Assembly: GCA_026003835.1 (NCBI GenBank)
Contig: BPHZ01000008.1
Coordinates: 1-64,000, forward strand
Source: Herpetosiphonaceae bacterium
GTDB taxonomy: Bacteria > Chloroflexota > Chloroflexia > Chloroflexales > Herpetosiphonaceae
Direction: 5' to 3'
Length of the DNA: 64,000 bases
Shown: positions 10,390 through 20,261 of the stretch, piece after piece
How positions within the stretch are numbered: the stretch's first letter is position 1
How the letters are laid out: each line of letters begins with the position of its first letter
Position numbers and translations under genes: made by a program
The notes under the pieces: model-generated
What the model saw: the letters and a program-made list of their open reading frames with translations, nothing else
Told to the model about the DNA's origin: nothing
The model's database searches: none

Positions 10390-11056
10390 AACACTCTCCT
10401 AGTGGCGTTACACCGCCGTAGACGCGCGCACCCGGCGCCACCAGCGGTCGGCCCATACTGCGTGGGAAGATGAGATCGGTGCGCGAGCCAAACCTGATGA
10501 GTCCAAATCGCTCGCCACTGGCGATCTCCTCGTCAACCTCAGCCCAGCAGACGATGCGGCGTGCGACAAGGCCGGCGATCTGCACGACTAGGATAGGGCC
10601 GTATGGGCTTTCAATGCCAAGATAGTTCCGTTCGTTGACCTCTGGAACGGTTTTGTCCCAGGCTGCTTTGAAGGCGCCGCTGATGTGCTCTCTGTAGCGC
10701 ACTATACCGCGGCAGGGGCTACGATTGATATGGACGTCAAAGATCGATAGAAAGGTAGCGATGCGATAGGCCGGCCCCTTGATAAAGCGAGGCTCTTCGA
10801 TCTCGTCAACAAGTATTACTCGGCCATCGGCCGCGGCATACAAGTAACGCGGGTCCGCCGGCACATCACGGGTGGGATCGCGAAAGAAATAGGTTGTCAG
10901 GCCGGTTAGCGCCAGCGGCAGCAGCGCCAGGCGGCGGTTCAACGAGGCGACTAACCCAGTCAGCGCCAGGCCCGCGCCGATAAACGGCAGCCCTTCTGTG
11001 GCAATCCCAGGGAAAGAACGGCGAATCAAGGCTCGGCTGCGATCGTCGTTCGTCAT
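10379..11056 (-). CDS. psd: Phosphatidylserine decarboxylase proenzyme (short, archaeal-like type)
   Basis: Decarboxylates phosphatidylserine to phosphatidylethanolamine. At 225 residues it is the short PSD-A type. Family marks are TYFFRDPTRDVP, the segment IFDVHINRSPCRG, and the self-cleavage site RFGSRTDL near residue 190, where cleavage at Gly-Ser would yield the pyruvoyl group. Hydrophobic stretches near the N-terminus fit membrane association. It is first in the psd-pssA pair, with a GAGGAAAA upstream of the ATG. Confidence 0.93.
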   Translation of the reverse strand: MTNDDRSRALIRRSFPGIATEGLPFIGAGLALTGLVASLNRRLALLPLALTGLTTYFFRDPTRDVPADPRYLYAAADGRVILVDEIEEPRFIKGPAYRIATFLSIFDVHINRSPCRGIVRYREHISGAFKAAWDKTVPEVNERNYLGIESPYGPILVVQIAGLVARRIVCWAEVDEEIASGERFGLIRFGSRTDLIFPRSMGRPLVAPGARVYGGVTPLGECYEG

Positions 11057-11270
11057 TCAGTGTTTTCCTCTTCATCCATGGCGATCGTCCGCCTAAAGTT
11101 GTCGTGTTGCCACTTGGGGCTGGCATCTCTCAAACTCTTGGCCGATTATTATACCATGGTTTTACCTGTTCTACACGAACAAACCAGCAGAATCGCTATC
11201 TCCGCCTTCAAATTTCCTTCACGATGTTCTGTTATGCTAAACCTGATCATCCAACATCACAGGAGGATCC

Positions 11271-13334
11271 ATGGCCGATATCACAGCCTCCGTTTCCATC
11301 AATACTTCCACCACTACGGCTCCGCCTGTGAGCAACTCTCTGCGCCGGCTTGCTCTGGCCGGCGTCCTGGTTCTAGCGACCCTGTTCAGCTTTGTACGTC
11401 TGGGACAGGAGGGCTACGGCAATCTCTACTATGCTGCTGCCGTCAGGAGCATGCTTCAATCCTGGCATCACTTTTTCTTTGTCTCGTTTGATTCTGGCGG
11501 GTTTGTCAGCGTCGATAAGCCGCCGCTCGGGTTGTGGGTGCAGGTCGCCAGCGTATGGCTGCTAGGTTTCAGTGGCCTTAGCCTGCTGCTTCCCCAGGCG
11601 CTGGCCGGCATCCTCTCGGTTGCGGTGCTCTACCGTCTGGTGCGGCGGAGCGCCGGCTTTGCCGCCGGGCTGCTGGCGGCACTACTGCTGGCCGTCACTC
11701 CGATCAGCGTGGCGACCAACCGCAATAATACGATGGATAGCCTGCTGGTCTTGCTGCTTCTGCTGGCAGCCTGGGCCGCGCTCGACGCCGCTACAACAGG
11801 CAGGCTGCGCCTGCTGCTGCTCTGCGCTGTTTTTGTCGGCCTCGGCTTCAACGTCAAGATGCTGCAAGCCTACCTGGTGCTCCCGGCGCTGGCGCTGCCT
11901 TACCTCGTCTCTGCTCCTCTACCGTGGCGGCGCAGGGTGCTGCATCTCTCGCTGGCCGGAGCCCTGCTTCTGGTGGTCTCGTTCGCCTGGGTGCTGGCTG
12001 TCGATCTGACCCCTGCCGATCGGCGACCGTATGTTGGCAGCAGCCGCAATAATAGTGTTCTAGAGCTGATCATTGGACATAATGGATTGTCGCGGCTCTT
12101 TGGCCCCGGCAGATCGCTGCAATCCGGCCCGCCTCCCGGTGCCCCCGGCCGGCCTCCTGCTGGAGCCGATCAGCCCTCCGGCAGCGGCTCCAGCCAGCCG
12201 GTATCGCCTTCACCTCAGATCGTTCCTGCTCCTTCCGGCGCACCAGGACCGCTAAGCGAGACTGGCGAGCCGGGGTTTCTCAGGCTGTTCAACCGGCAGC
12301 TAGGCGGGCAGGCGAGCTGGTTTCTGCCTCTGGCGTTGCTAGCCCTGGCGATCCCCAACTGCACAGTTCCGGCTTCAGGTTTGAAGCCGGGCTCGGCAGG
12401 AACCCTGGAATGTGAGGCTCGAAACTCGAAACTTCTCTGGGGTACCTGGCTCGTCTCGCTGGCGCTCTTCTTCAGCCTGACCAGCGGCATCATTCACCGG
12501 TATTATCTGGCTATGCTGGCGCCGCCGATTGCTGCGCTGGCAGGGATGGGCGGTGTGGCGCTCTGGCGAGCCTATACCGGAGCAGGCCGGAGCGGCTGGC
12601 TGCTGCCGCTGGCGCTCGTGATCTGCGGTGTGACGCAGACGCAGATTCTTATGGGGTTTCCAGCCTGGGCCCGCTGGCTGGTCCCGATCGTACTCGGGCT
12701 GTCTCTGGCGGTGGCGGGTACACTTGTTGTGGCACAGCTCCTGCGCCGGCAATCGTTTCTTCTCTGGACCAGGAGCGCCGCTGCTGTGGGGGCGCTGGCG
12801 CTGCTGATCGCGCCGGCGATCTGGGCGGGCATCCCCGTCTGGTACGGCGGTGATGGCTCGCTGCCTTTTGCCGGCCCAGAGCTGCTGGAGCGCCCCCGAC
12901 TCGCGCGCCGGATCGCTGGAGAGAAGCTATCCAGCTATCTGCTGGCGAACCGGCGAGACGAGGCGTTTCTCGCGGCGACGATCAACGCTCATACGGCGGC
13001 GCCGCTGATCCTGGCGACGGGCGAGCCCGTGATGGCGCTCGGCGGCTTTTCTGGGAGCGATCCTATTCTGACTGTCGAGGAGCTGGCGCAACAGGTCGCG
13101 GATGGGCGGGTGCGCTTCTTTTTACTCTCGGGGCAGCGGGGCCAACAAGCAGATCTGGCGCGCTGGGTGCAGGAACACTGCGTTTCGGTCGATCCAGCGC
13201 TGTGGCGCGAGCCAGGAATGCAGCAGCCAGGTATGCCCACGCTCCCAGGGCAACATCGCCAGCCGCTCTCCGGGCCCGGTGGACCGCCGGCGTCTGGCAT
13301 GTCTGAGCAATTGTTCGATTGCGCCGGCGCATAG
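11271..13334 (+). CDS. GT39/ArnT-like integral membrane glycosyltransferase
   Basis: A 687-residue polytopic protein of the PMT/ArnT (GT-C) superfamily, which moves a sugar from a polyprenyl-phosphate donor to an acceptor on the outer face of the membrane. It starts with a short soluble tail, then TM1 (residues 23-42). The first outside loop has YAAAVRSM and SVDKPPLGLW, the acidic-residue loop typical of these enzymes, followed by about ten more helices. Residues 270-330 form a Pro/Gly/Ser-rich loop. Residues near 362-388 look inserted and include a DNA hairpin (12369-12390). The end is again Pro/Gly-rich. AGGAGG precedes the ATG. Acceptor and sugar are unknown. Confidence 0.8.
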   Translation: MADITASVSINTSTTTAPPVSNSLRRLALAGVLVLATLFSFVRLGQEGYGNLYYAAAVRSMLQSWHHFFFVSFDSGGFVSVDKPPLGLWVQVASVWLLGFSGLSLLLPQALAGILSVAVLYRLVRRSAGFAAGLLAALLLAVTPISVATNRNNTMDSLLVLLLLLAAWAALDAATTGRLRLLLLCAVFVGLGFNVKMLQAYLVLPALALPYLVSAPLPWRRRVLHLSLAGALLLVVSFAWVLAVDLTPADRRPYVGSSRNNSVLELIIGHNGLSRLFGPGRSLQSGPPPGAPGRPPAGADQPSGSGSSQPVSPSPQIVPAPSGAPGPLSETGEPGFLRLFNRQLGGQASWFLPLALLALAIPNCTVPASGLKPGSAGTLECEARNSKLLWGTWLVSLALFFSLTSGIIHRYYLAMLAPPIAALAGMGGVALWRAYTGAGRSGWLLPLALVICGVTQTQILMGFPAWARWLVPIVLGLSLAVAGTLVVAQLLRRQSFLLWTRSAAAVGALALLIAPAIWAGIPVWYGGDGSLPFAGPELLERPRLARRIAGEKLSSYLLANRRDEAFLAATINAHTAAPLILATGEPVMALGGFSGSDPILTVEELAQQVADGRVRFFLLSGQRGQQADLARWVQEHCVSVDPALWREPGMQQPGMPTLPGQHRQPLSGPGGPPASGMSEQLFDCAGA
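12356..12435 (+). repeat. In-frame hairpin-bearing insertion inside the glycosyltransferase gene
   Basis: Between codons for a membrane helix (LLALAIPN) and the next (LLWGTWLVSLALFF) lies a stretch with unusual coding properties that reads CTVPASGLKPGSAGTLECEA and beyond. It contains an 8-bp perfect stem, CCGGCTTC (12369-12376) with GAAGCCGG (12383-12390). The stem resembles other GCTTNAAGC-type hairpins in this window. The boundaries are estimated from where family-like sequence stops and resumes. Confidence 0.45.
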
Positions 13335-13349
13335 GGAGGAGGCGTATTT

Positions 13350-13874
13350 TCACGAGCGATCGGTGATGATCCAGGGAGCCGTGTACCAGCCGACTTCTCC
13401 CGGGCTGAGGCGAGCAACCTGCGCCAGGATGATACGGTGGAACGACGGCAGCGGCGGGAGCTGATCCGTCGGATACCAGTCCGCCTCACTTACCTCACGG
13501 CTGGGCCGGAAGGTTGCGTCGATAACGCGTGCCTGCACGACAAACTCCAGTTTGGCGCGATCGGATGTGGTGCCAATGAGAAGCAGCCGTTCGGCATGCA
13601 CGGCCATGCCTGACTCCTCGCGCACTTCGCGCTCCAGCGCCTCCAGCGGCGATTCACCGCGCATCATCCAGCCACCCGGCAGTCCCCAGGGGTGCCGGCG
13701 TCTGTAGGTGTGATGAAAAAGCAGCAGCCGCCCCTCGCTATCGTGGATGATGCCCGCCACGCCGATGAGAAAGCGATCATTGACCAGCTTTGCGGCGAGC
13801 CAGTGGATACGAGGTGGGAGTGTGAAGCGTCGAAGGAACCGGTAGGGAAATGATCGCGGATCGGGCAATTTCAC
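13350..13874 (-). CDS. Nudix hydrolase
   Basis: A 174-residue pyrophosphohydrolase acting on a nucleoside diphosphate linked to another moiety. The Nudix box is complete: GGWMMRGESPLEALEREV continuing to REESGM (residues 77-100), with the metal-binding REVREE. It sits within a beta-alpha-beta fold starting at LIGVAGIIHDSEGRLLLF. The start overlaps the stop of the upstream alaX-like gene by four bases (ATGA), so the two are one operon. The substrate cannot be read from the sequence. Confidence 0.85.
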   Translation of the reverse strand: MKLPDPRSFPYRFLRRFTLPPRIHWLAAKLVNDRFLIGVAGIIHDSEGRLLLFHHTYRRRHPWGLPGGWMMRGESPLEALEREVREESGMAVHAERLLLIGTTSDRAKLEFVVQARVIDATFRPSREVSEADWYPTDQLPPLPSFHRIILAQVARLSPGEVGWYTAPWIITDRS

Positions 13875-15076
13875 AGGCGGACCTCCGCGCTACGGCGTGC
13901 GTGCTCCAGAGCCCGATCTAACTGTTCGACATCCGGCCCGCCGCCCTGGGCAAACTCCGGCCGGCCGCCGCCGCGCCCGCCGACGATAATTACTGCCTCG
14001 CGCAGCAGCGCGCCTACGTCGAGCGCCAGCTGCGGCGGGCGGGAGAAGATAAGCTGCGCTGTTTCGCCGCGCAGCCCAAGCAGGGCGATAGCTCCGCGCT
14101 CCCCGATCAGCCGCGCCAGCAGTCGTACCTGCTCCGGGCTGCGGCCCGCAAACGTAGCGGTGACGATCCGTGCCCCGGAGGGTAGCTCCGCTGCGCCGGC
14201 TACCAGCTCTGCCGCTTCATAGGCCAGCAGTTGCTCCTGGGCTTTCCAGAGAGCCTTGCGACTCGTCTCCTCGGCCTGGCGCAATCGTCTGATCGCTTCC
14301 GGCAGCTCGGCGGCGGCGACGCTTAGGCTCGACGCTGCTGCGCTAAGAATTGTATTCTTGCGGCGGTAATCGTGGAGCGCGCGGCGGCCACAGATAAACT
14401 CAACACGGGTCGTCTGACCTCGCCGCTCCCAACGCCTGATAACCACGCTGCCGACCTCGCCCGTGCGCCGGGGATGCGTCCCGCCGCAGGGCGAGTGATC
14501 GAAGCCCTGCACAGAGACGATGCGGATTGGGCCATCGACGCTGGGTTGCTTCCGTAGCGGCAGGCTACGCAGCTCCTGCTCATCGACGAAGCGGGCCTGG
14601 ATCGGCCGGTTCTCCCAGATGATCTCGTTGGTAAGCTCTTCGGCTGCCATGGCCTCGCTGAACTCCAGCGCCGGGCGGTCGAGGTCGAGCGTGCAGATTT
14701 CTTCGCCCATATGCACGGAAACCGTTGTTGCGCCGAGCAGTTCCTCAAAGGCGGCCGAAAGCAGGTGCTGGCCATGATGCTGTTGCATAAAGTCGTGCCG
14801 CCGCCCCCAATCGATCTCTCCCTCCACGACGGCTCCGGCGGGAAGATTGATCGGGCGGTCGAGGATATGCCAAACCTCGCCGTCGCGCTCCTGGACGTCG
14901 AGGACGATGGCGGCAGCTAGTGTGCCATGGTCCGCCGGTTGGCCGCCTCCCTCCGGGTAGAAGGCCGTGCAATCTAATGCCACCGCCGGCTGGCCGTCAT
15001 ACTCGGCACTCGCCGTCAGTGTGGCGGTAAAGCGAACCAGGTAGGGATCATCATAGTAGAGGCGGTTGACAGGCAT
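13871..15076 (-). CDS. AlaX-L type alanyl-tRNA editing protein with DHHA1 domain
   Basis: A free-standing editing protein that hydrolyses mischarged Ser-tRNA(Ala) or Gly-tRNA(Ala). The N-terminal segment DCTAFYPEGGGQPADHG is the AlaX/ThrRS second-domain hallmark. The zinc and catalytic site is HHGQHLLSAAF with CGGTH further on. A coiled-coil region (about residues 240-300) leads to a DHHA1 domain ending GGRGGGRPEFAQGGG. The start at 15076 (MPVNRLYYDDP) is preferred over 15136: it has GAGAGGACC upstream and matches usual family N-termini. About 401 residues, as for AlaX-L. Confidence 0.88.
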   Translation of the reverse strand: MPVNRLYYDDPYLVRFTATLTASAEYDGQPAVALDCTAFYPEGGGQPADHGTLAAAIVLDVQERDGEVWHILDRPINLPAGAVVEGEIDWGRRHDFMQQHHGQHLLSAAFEELLGATTVSVHMGEEICTLDLDRPALEFSEAMAAEELTNEIIWENRPIQARFVDEQELRSLPLRKQPSVDGPIRIVSVQGFDHSPCGGTHPRRTGEVGSVVIRRWERRGQTTRVEFICGRRALHDYRRKNTILSAAASSLSVAAAELPEAIRRLRQAEETSRKALWKAQEQLLAYEAAELVAGAAELPSGARIVTATFAGRSPEQVRLLARLIGERGAIALLGLRGETAQLIFSRPPQLALDVGALLREAVIIVGGRGGGRPEFAQGGGPDVEQLDRALEHARRSAEVRL

Positions 15077-15220
15077 AGGTCCTCTCAACAGTGCAAGAAC
15101 AGCGCTACCGTTGCTCATTCTACCATGTGATGCCAACGCCGAGAGGCGCGATCGTGCAAAACTTGATGTATATTATGAGATTGGTAAAGTCGGCTTCAGG
15201 GTTACCTGTGATACCCTCGC

Positions 15221-15236
15221 CCGCGCTCAAGCGCGG
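15221..15236 (+). repeat. Dispersed palindrome
   Basis: CCGCGC and GCGCGG pair around a TCAA loop and are followed by CGGTTTCTTT. The form (stem, GCTNAAGC centre, then GGYTTC) resembles the hairpins at 15582, 15937 and 53944. It could also act as a terminator, because of the T-rich tail. Confidence 0.4.
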
Positions 15237-15313
15237 CGGTTTCTTTGGCGCGGCCAACCCTTTGGGGTTTTGCTCTGTGGAGATGCCTGATCTGACAGTA
15301 GGGTGTGATCGTT

Positions 15314-16930
15314 ATGGACGGACATCATCGAAGCCAGCGGCTTCTGGTTTTGGCGCTCATAGTGCTGCTTGTGATGAACTGCACCGGCGGAGTCGTGTTT
15401 GGCTGGCTGCTTGCCCAAACTGGTACGTTTGCGATCGGCGGCCTCTCACCCAGCCCGACCCGGTCTGCTCCCCTGCGATCGCCGGTCGCCGACCGGCAGC
15501 CACCCCAACGTATCAGCGATCTTGAATCGCGGATCGCAGCAGTGTATCGGCAGGTGAGCCCAAGTGTTGTGACACTCCGCTGGGGCTGAAAGCCCCGCGG
15601 CTTCTCGCGGTTGCCCGCGAGCCACATGCGCCGTGTCCAGGCGACTACGCACCCGCAAGCGGGTACCCGCCGCTTGCCCGAAGGCAGCCGGTCTACGCTA
15701 CTTCTGCAGCCGCAGACTCTATCGGTTTTATGCCACCCAGAGCTTCGTGGGTGGAACCTGCCGAACCGATACGTTGGAAAGGTGCTCCATCTCGTCCACC
15801 GTGGAAACCGCTAGTCTGGCACAAAGGCCCTTTGGTTTAGGGGGAGCGAAACAGATGTTCGTAGTGTACCACGCCCTCGACGTGTTGTCAAGCACCTACG
15901 GCGGGTTAAAACCGGCGAGAAACCCGCCTAACTTCTGGGGCTCAAGCCCCGAGGCTTGCGGCGGGTTCCTTCTGTCAATATTACCAGCCGATCCCTCACT
16001 TACGACTTTTTTCTCAATCCCATCCCGCGCGAGGGCACCGGCTCCGGCTTCTTCTATGATCGTAACGGCCATATTGTCACCAACTATCATGTCATTGCTG
16101 GGGCGGAAGAAGTGCAAGTGGCGCTTGCCGACGGGCGGAGCCGGCCGGCGACGGTCGTCGGCGTCGATCCCTCCAATGATCTGGCTGTGATTAAGGTTGA
16201 TTTGCCCGCCGATGAGATCCCTGTGGTCGCCATTGGCGACTCAACGGCGCTGGGCATCGGCCAGTTTGTCGTCGCCATCGGTAATCCATTCGGCCTTGAG
16301 CGGACGCTCACAGTCGGCGTTGTCAGTTCTCTTGGTCGCATTATCGAGAGCCCCGATCATCGCTTTATCGGCGAAGTTATCCAAACAGACGCCGCAATCA
16401 ACCCCGGGAATTCAGGAGGGCCCTTGCTCAATTTAGCCGGCGAGGTGGTCGGGGTCAACACCGCCATCCTCAGCCCGAGCGGTGCTTCCGCCGGCATCGG
16501 CTTTGCCATTCCCGCGCGCACGATCCAGCGCGTCGTTCCGGCTTTGATTGCAGAGGGACGTTACCGCCATCCTTCCCTGGGTATTCGGACCTTCCCGCTG
16601 ACCGCTCAGTATATCGAGGTTTTGCGGCGAATCGGAGTCGATGTGCCGGTTTCGGAAGGATTGTTGATCGCCCAGGTGTTGCCCAGAAGCGCTGCTGATC
16701 GCGCCGGACTGCGAGGCGGCGAGCAGTTGCTGCGCGTCGGCAATGTATTAGTGCCGATCGGCGGGGATAGTATCACTGCGATTGATGGGCAGCCGATCAC
16801 TTCTGAGAAAGATTTGAATGTGTATCTGGAGACTCAGACAACCGTCGGCCAAACCGTGGAGGTAACGATTGTCCGTGAGGGGGAGCAGTTGACGGTTCCG
16901 GTTACCCTTGAGGAACGCGTCGAAGAGTAG
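15314..16930 (+). pseudogene. HtrA/DegQ-type trypsin-like serine protease, interrupted
   Basis: A membrane-anchored extracytoplasmic quality-control protease. The first piece (15314-15589) has a membrane segment (LVLALIVLLVMNCTGGVVFG) and the usual RIAAVYRQVSPSVV lead-in, then stops. The second piece, from about 15971, resumes with PSVNITSRSLTYDFF and carries the catalytic triad: His in VTNYHVIAGA, Asp in DPSNDLAVIKV and Ser in NPGNSGGPLL. A PDZ domain follows (SEGLLIAQVLPRSAADRAGL). About 390 bases of hairpin-rich DNA with stops separate the halves exactly inside the conserved PSVV-NITS stretch. Without repair, the protease domain would lack its anchor and start codon, so it is called broken. 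Confidence 0.8.
15577..15970 (+). mobile_element. Hairpin-rich non-coding insertion in the htrA gene (IS200/IS605-like remnant or MITE)
   Basis: About 390 bases with no convincing gene but at least five perfect stems: GGGGCT/AGCCCC at 15582-15596, ACCCGC/GCGGGT at 15651-15664, CCACCCA/TGGGTGG at 15733-15754, GGCGGGTT/AACCCGCC at 15900-15928 and GGGGCT/AGCCCC at 15937-15950. The first and last hairpins share the same stem and both are followed by GGCTT. Subterminal hairpins at both ends, no long terminal inverted repeats and no obvious target duplication fit a non-autonomous IS200/IS605-type element better than a cut-and-paste MITE. No transposase or TnpB motif was found, so the class is an inference. 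Confidence 0.5.
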
Positions 16931-17063
16931 AGGGTGTACCTGGATAAAGAACGGCCGGCCGTTGAGGTAGTGCGAATCCTTGCCTCTGCCCCTCCCGCGT
17001 GCTATACTGCCTGCAGAAACGTTCGCACATTCGTGCAGAGAGATTGTACTTGTTGCAGAAACG

Positions 17064-18950
17064 ATGTACGTTCTTGGGACAGCTGGACACGTCGATCATG
17101 GGAAGTCAACGCTGGTTAAGGCGCTGACAGGAATCGACCCCGACCGCCTGGAGGAGGAGAAGCGGCGGGAGATGACCATTGACCTGGGCTTTGCCTGGAT
17201 GCAGCTGCCTGGTGGCCGGTCTGTGAGCCTGATCGATGTGCCGGGGCACGAGCGCTTTATCAAAAATATGCTCGCCGGGGTCGGGGGCATCGACGCGGTG
17301 CTGCTGGTCATCGCCGCCGACGAGGGCGTTATGCCGCAAACCGTCGAGCACCTGCATATCCTCGATCTGCTCGGCCTGGATCATGGTCTTGTGGTCTTGA
17401 GCAAGATCGATATCGTCGACGACGAGTGGCTGATGCTGGTCGAAGAGGATGTGCGCCAGCGCCTGCGCGGCTCCTCGCTGGCCGGCGCGCCAATCATTCC
17501 TGTCTCGGCGCGTACTGGGGCCGGTCTGCAGGACTTGCTGCGGGCCATCGATGCGCTGCTCGATACGACGCCCGCTCGGGCCGGGCGCGGTGGACGCCCA
17601 CGGCTGCCGATTGATCGTGTTTTTACCATCGGCGGTTTTGGCACGGTTGTTACCGGCACATTGATCGATGGGCCGCTGGCGGTTGGCGACGAGGTTGAGA
17701 TTCAGCCAGCAGGGCTACGCAGCCGCGTTCGAGGGCTCCAGATCCACGGCACGCGTACCGAGCGGGCGCTGCCCGGCAACCGTGTAGCGCTCAATCTGGC
17801 CGGAGTCAGCACAGATCAACTTCAGCGCGGCGATGTCGTCTCTGTTCCCGGCCACCTGCAGCCGACGGTCCTTGTCGATGTACGGCTGCGGCTGCTGGCC
17901 GATGCGCCTGGCCCGCTGGAGCATCATGACCTGGTTGACCTCTTTGTCGGCTCTGCCGAGGCGCCCTGTCGCGCGGCGCTGCTCGACAGCGAGCAGATTG
18001 CTCCCGGGAGCGAGGGATGGGTTCAACTGCGGCTGGAGCGGCCGGTGGCGGTCCTGCGCGGTGATCGCTGCGTCATCCGCCGGCCGTCGCCGAGCCTGAC
18101 GATTGGCGGTGGCGTGATCGTCGATGCCCACCCGCCGCGCCATCGCCGCTTTCGCCGCGAGGTTATCGCGGCGCTGGAGACCCTTGCTGCCGGTTCGCCG
18201 GCCGATCTGTTGCGGCAGGCGCTTGCAGATGGGCGGCCGCACGAGTGGGCCGCCCTGGCGTCGTACGGCGGCCTCGACGAGGCCGCCGCAAAGGCGGCGC
18301 TCGCTGAGCTTCGCGCCGCGGATGAGGTCCTGATCCTTCCGGATGATGGTACCGGTCTTGCTCCGGTGGCGACGTTGATCTCCCGCCATGGCTTTGAGAT
18401 GCTTCTGCAGCGGGCGAAGGAGGCGCTTGCCGCCTACCATCGCCAATACCCGCTGCGTGTGGGGATGCAGCGCGAGGAGCTGCGCAACAAACTGCGCCTT
18501 ACGCAGCGTCAGTTTAACGATCTGATCGCCGCCGCAGTCGCTGCTCAAGAGCTGGCGGCTGAAGAAGCGACAATCCGTTTGCCAGGCCATCAGCCAGCGC
18601 CAGGCGAGGCGCAGAGCCGCGCGATTGATCGGCTCCTTGCGGCTTTTCGCGCCCAACCGTTGACGCCTCCTTCTCGCGCTGAGTGGGGCGATCTCAACCC
18701 CGAACTTCTGGCATGGCTGATCGATACCGGACGGTTGGTGCGGGTTAGTCCTGAGGTCTGCTTCTTGCCTGAAACCTATCAGCAGCTCTGTGAATGGGTC
18801 GAGCAACGCCTGACAACGGGGGAGCCTTTGACTCTCGCCGAGTTCCGCGACCGGATCGGTACAACCCGTAAGTACGCCCAGGCATTTCTTGAGCATCTTG
18901 ACGAGCGTAAGATAACGCGACGGGTAGGTGAGGCGCGGGTGAAATGGTAA
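17064..18950 (+). CDS. selB: Selenocysteine-specific elongation factor SelB
   Basis: GTP-dependent factor that brings Sec-tRNA to UGA codons marked by a SECIS element. The EF-Tu-like G domain starts at once: [19 protein letters not shown] (residues 5-23), DVPGHERF, and SKID as the guanine-specificity motif. Domains II and III follow, then about 250 residues of winged-helix repeats, ending in a C-terminal winged helix ([20 protein letters not shown]) that binds the mRNA hairpin. At 628 residues the length fits SelB. The ATG at 17064 is chosen because the G domain begins there; the frame stays open upstream. No selA, selD, tRNA-Sec or selenoprotein is visible in the window. Confidence 0.92.
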   Translation: MYVLGTAGHVDHGKSTLVKALTGIDPDRLEEEKRREMTIDLGFAWMQLPGGRSVSLIDVPGHERFIKNMLAGVGGIDAVLLVIAADEGVMPQTVEHLHILDLLGLDHGLVVLSKIDIVDDEWLMLVEEDVRQRLRGSSLAGAPIIPVSARTGAGLQDLLRAIDALLDTTPARAGRGGRPRLPIDRVFTIGGFGTVVTGTLIDGPLAVGDEVEIQPAGLRSRVRGLQIHGTRTERALPGNRVALNLAGVSTDQLQRGDVVSVPGHLQPTVLVDVRLRLLADAPGPLEHHDLVDLFVGSAEAPCRAALLDSEQIAPGSEGWVQLRLERPVAVLRGDRCVIRRPSPSLTIGGGVIVDAHPPRHRRFRREVIAALETLAAGSPADLLRQALADGRPHEWAALASYGGLDEAAAKAALAELRAADEVLILPDDGTGLAPVATLISRHGFEMLLQRAKEALAAYHRQYPLRVGMQREELRNKLRLTQRQFNDLIAAAVAAQELAAEEATIRLPGHQPAPGEAQSRAIDRLLAAFRAQPLTPPSRAEWGDLNPELLAWLIDTGRLVRVSPEVCFLPETYQQLCEWVEQRLTTGEPLTLAEFRDRIGTTRKYAQAFLEHLDERKITRRVGEARVKW

Positions 18951-18972
18951 CGTATCTAGGAAGGAACACATA

Positions 18973-20172
18973 GTGACAAGGAAAAACCAGCCTGACTTCA
19001 AACAGATAGGCGCTATCCTGTTGGTAGGCATGATGGCCGGCGCCGGGGCACGCTACGTCGCCTCACGCATGCGTCCCACGACGGCGCCCTCGGACACCAG
19101 TGGCCCGGCTGTCCAGGATCAGGTATCTCGCCTTATCGATTGGGAACAGGCTCGCAAGGTTGCGTTGCGCGTGGCGCAGTGGGAACAGGCGCCCATCGCC
19201 GACCGCGCAAGGCGGCGTGAACAGTACGCCCGGCTGGTTGCGCGCAGCCAGCCGCTGATCGCCAACTACCTGGGCGTTGAGCTGGCAGAGCCGTTCACCA
19301 GGGTCTATATCTTTGATCGCCGCGAGTGGCTGGAGGCTAATCTGCTGAGCTTTGCGCGCCTCTTTAAACCCATTGAGGAGCTTTACCACCGCACAGCTCG
19401 CTCTCGTCCCAACTCGCAGGCCTTCAGCGCGCTCAATCAGAAGTTCCTTGGCGCCCAGGTCGGCTTCCTGCTTGGCTTCCTGGCGCGCAAGGTCCTCGGC
19501 CAGTACGACCTCAGCCTGCTCTCGCCGGAGCCGACGCCCGGCAGCCTGTACTTTATCGAGCCCAACATCGCCCGCGTTCAGCAGGGTCTCGGCCTTCACG
19601 ATGAGGAGTTTCGCCTGTGGATCACCCTCCACGAGATGACCCACGCCTATGAGTTTGAGGCCTACGGCTGGGTCCGTGATTACTTCCAGTCTCTGTTGCA
19701 GCAGTACTTCGATGAGATGGGCCGCCAGCTTGAGGGGCTACGCAACGGTTTTGCAACCTTCGTCATGCGCATTCTGCAGAGCCGGGGCGCAAAAACGCAT
19801 TGGATCGAGTCAATGCTGACCCCCAGGCAGCGCGAGATCTTTAACAAGCTCCAGGCGCTTATGTCGATCGTCGAGGGATACAGCAACCATATTATGAATG
19901 CTATCGGCCGCGAACTGCTGCCAACCTTTGATCAGATTGAAGCCCGCATCCACGAGCGCCAGCGAAATCGCAGCCTGATCGAGCAGCTTTTCTACCGGCT
20001 GACAGGTATGTCGCTGAAGATGGAGCAGTACCAGCAGGGTGAAGCCTTCGTCAATGCTGTCGTCGAGGCACGCGGGCCTACCTTCGCATCCCTTGTGTGG
20101 AAAGGCCCCGAGAACCTCCCCACAATGGAAGAGATTCGCAACCCGCGCAAGTGGATCGAGCGGATGTCATAA
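18973..20172 (+). CDS. Zincin-like metallopeptidase (DUF2342-like)
   Basis: A 399-residue protein of the family often labelled zinc-dependent metalloprotease or coenzyme F420 biosynthesis-associated. A GTG start follows AAGGAACACATA. Residues 10-30 form a hydrophobic segment that could anchor it. The centre has LHEMTHAYEFEA near residue 220, an HExxH site with downstream Glu. A conserved tail, FVNAVVEARGPTFASLVWKG, follows. It lies 22 bases after selB and 89 before nurA, so they may form one unit. The activity has not, to my knowledge, been shown for the family. Confidence 0.72.
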   Translation: MTRKNQPDFKQIGAILLVGMMAGAGARYVASRMRPTTAPSDTSGPAVQDQVSRLIDWEQARKVALRVAQWEQAPIADRARRREQYARLVARSQPLIANYLGVELAEPFTRVYIFDRREWLEANLLSFARLFKPIEELYHRTARSRPNSQAFSALNQKFLGAQVGFLLGFLARKVLGQYDLSLLSPEPTPGSLYFIEPNIARVQQGLGLHDEEFRLWITLHEMTHAYEFEAYGWVRDYFQSLLQQYFDEMGRQLEGLRNGFATFVMRILQSRGAKTHWIESMLTPRQREIFNKLQALMSIVEGYSNHIMNAIGRELLPTFDQIEARIHERQRNRSLIEQLFYRLTGMSLKMEQYQQGEAFVNAVVEARGPTFASLVWKGPENLPTMEEIRNPRKWIERMS

Positions 20173-20261
20173 GAGCACGTTGCAGGTTCCATAGGTTCAG
20201 GTTGTTGTTCATCCTCACTTGCGCCATGGAGCTTGCGCCATGGAATTTGAAATCGATCGCC

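Noticed and set aside
17715..19031. 438-residue minus-strand open frame opposite selB
   Set aside because: SelB is complete on the + strand, and the opposite frame has no motif.
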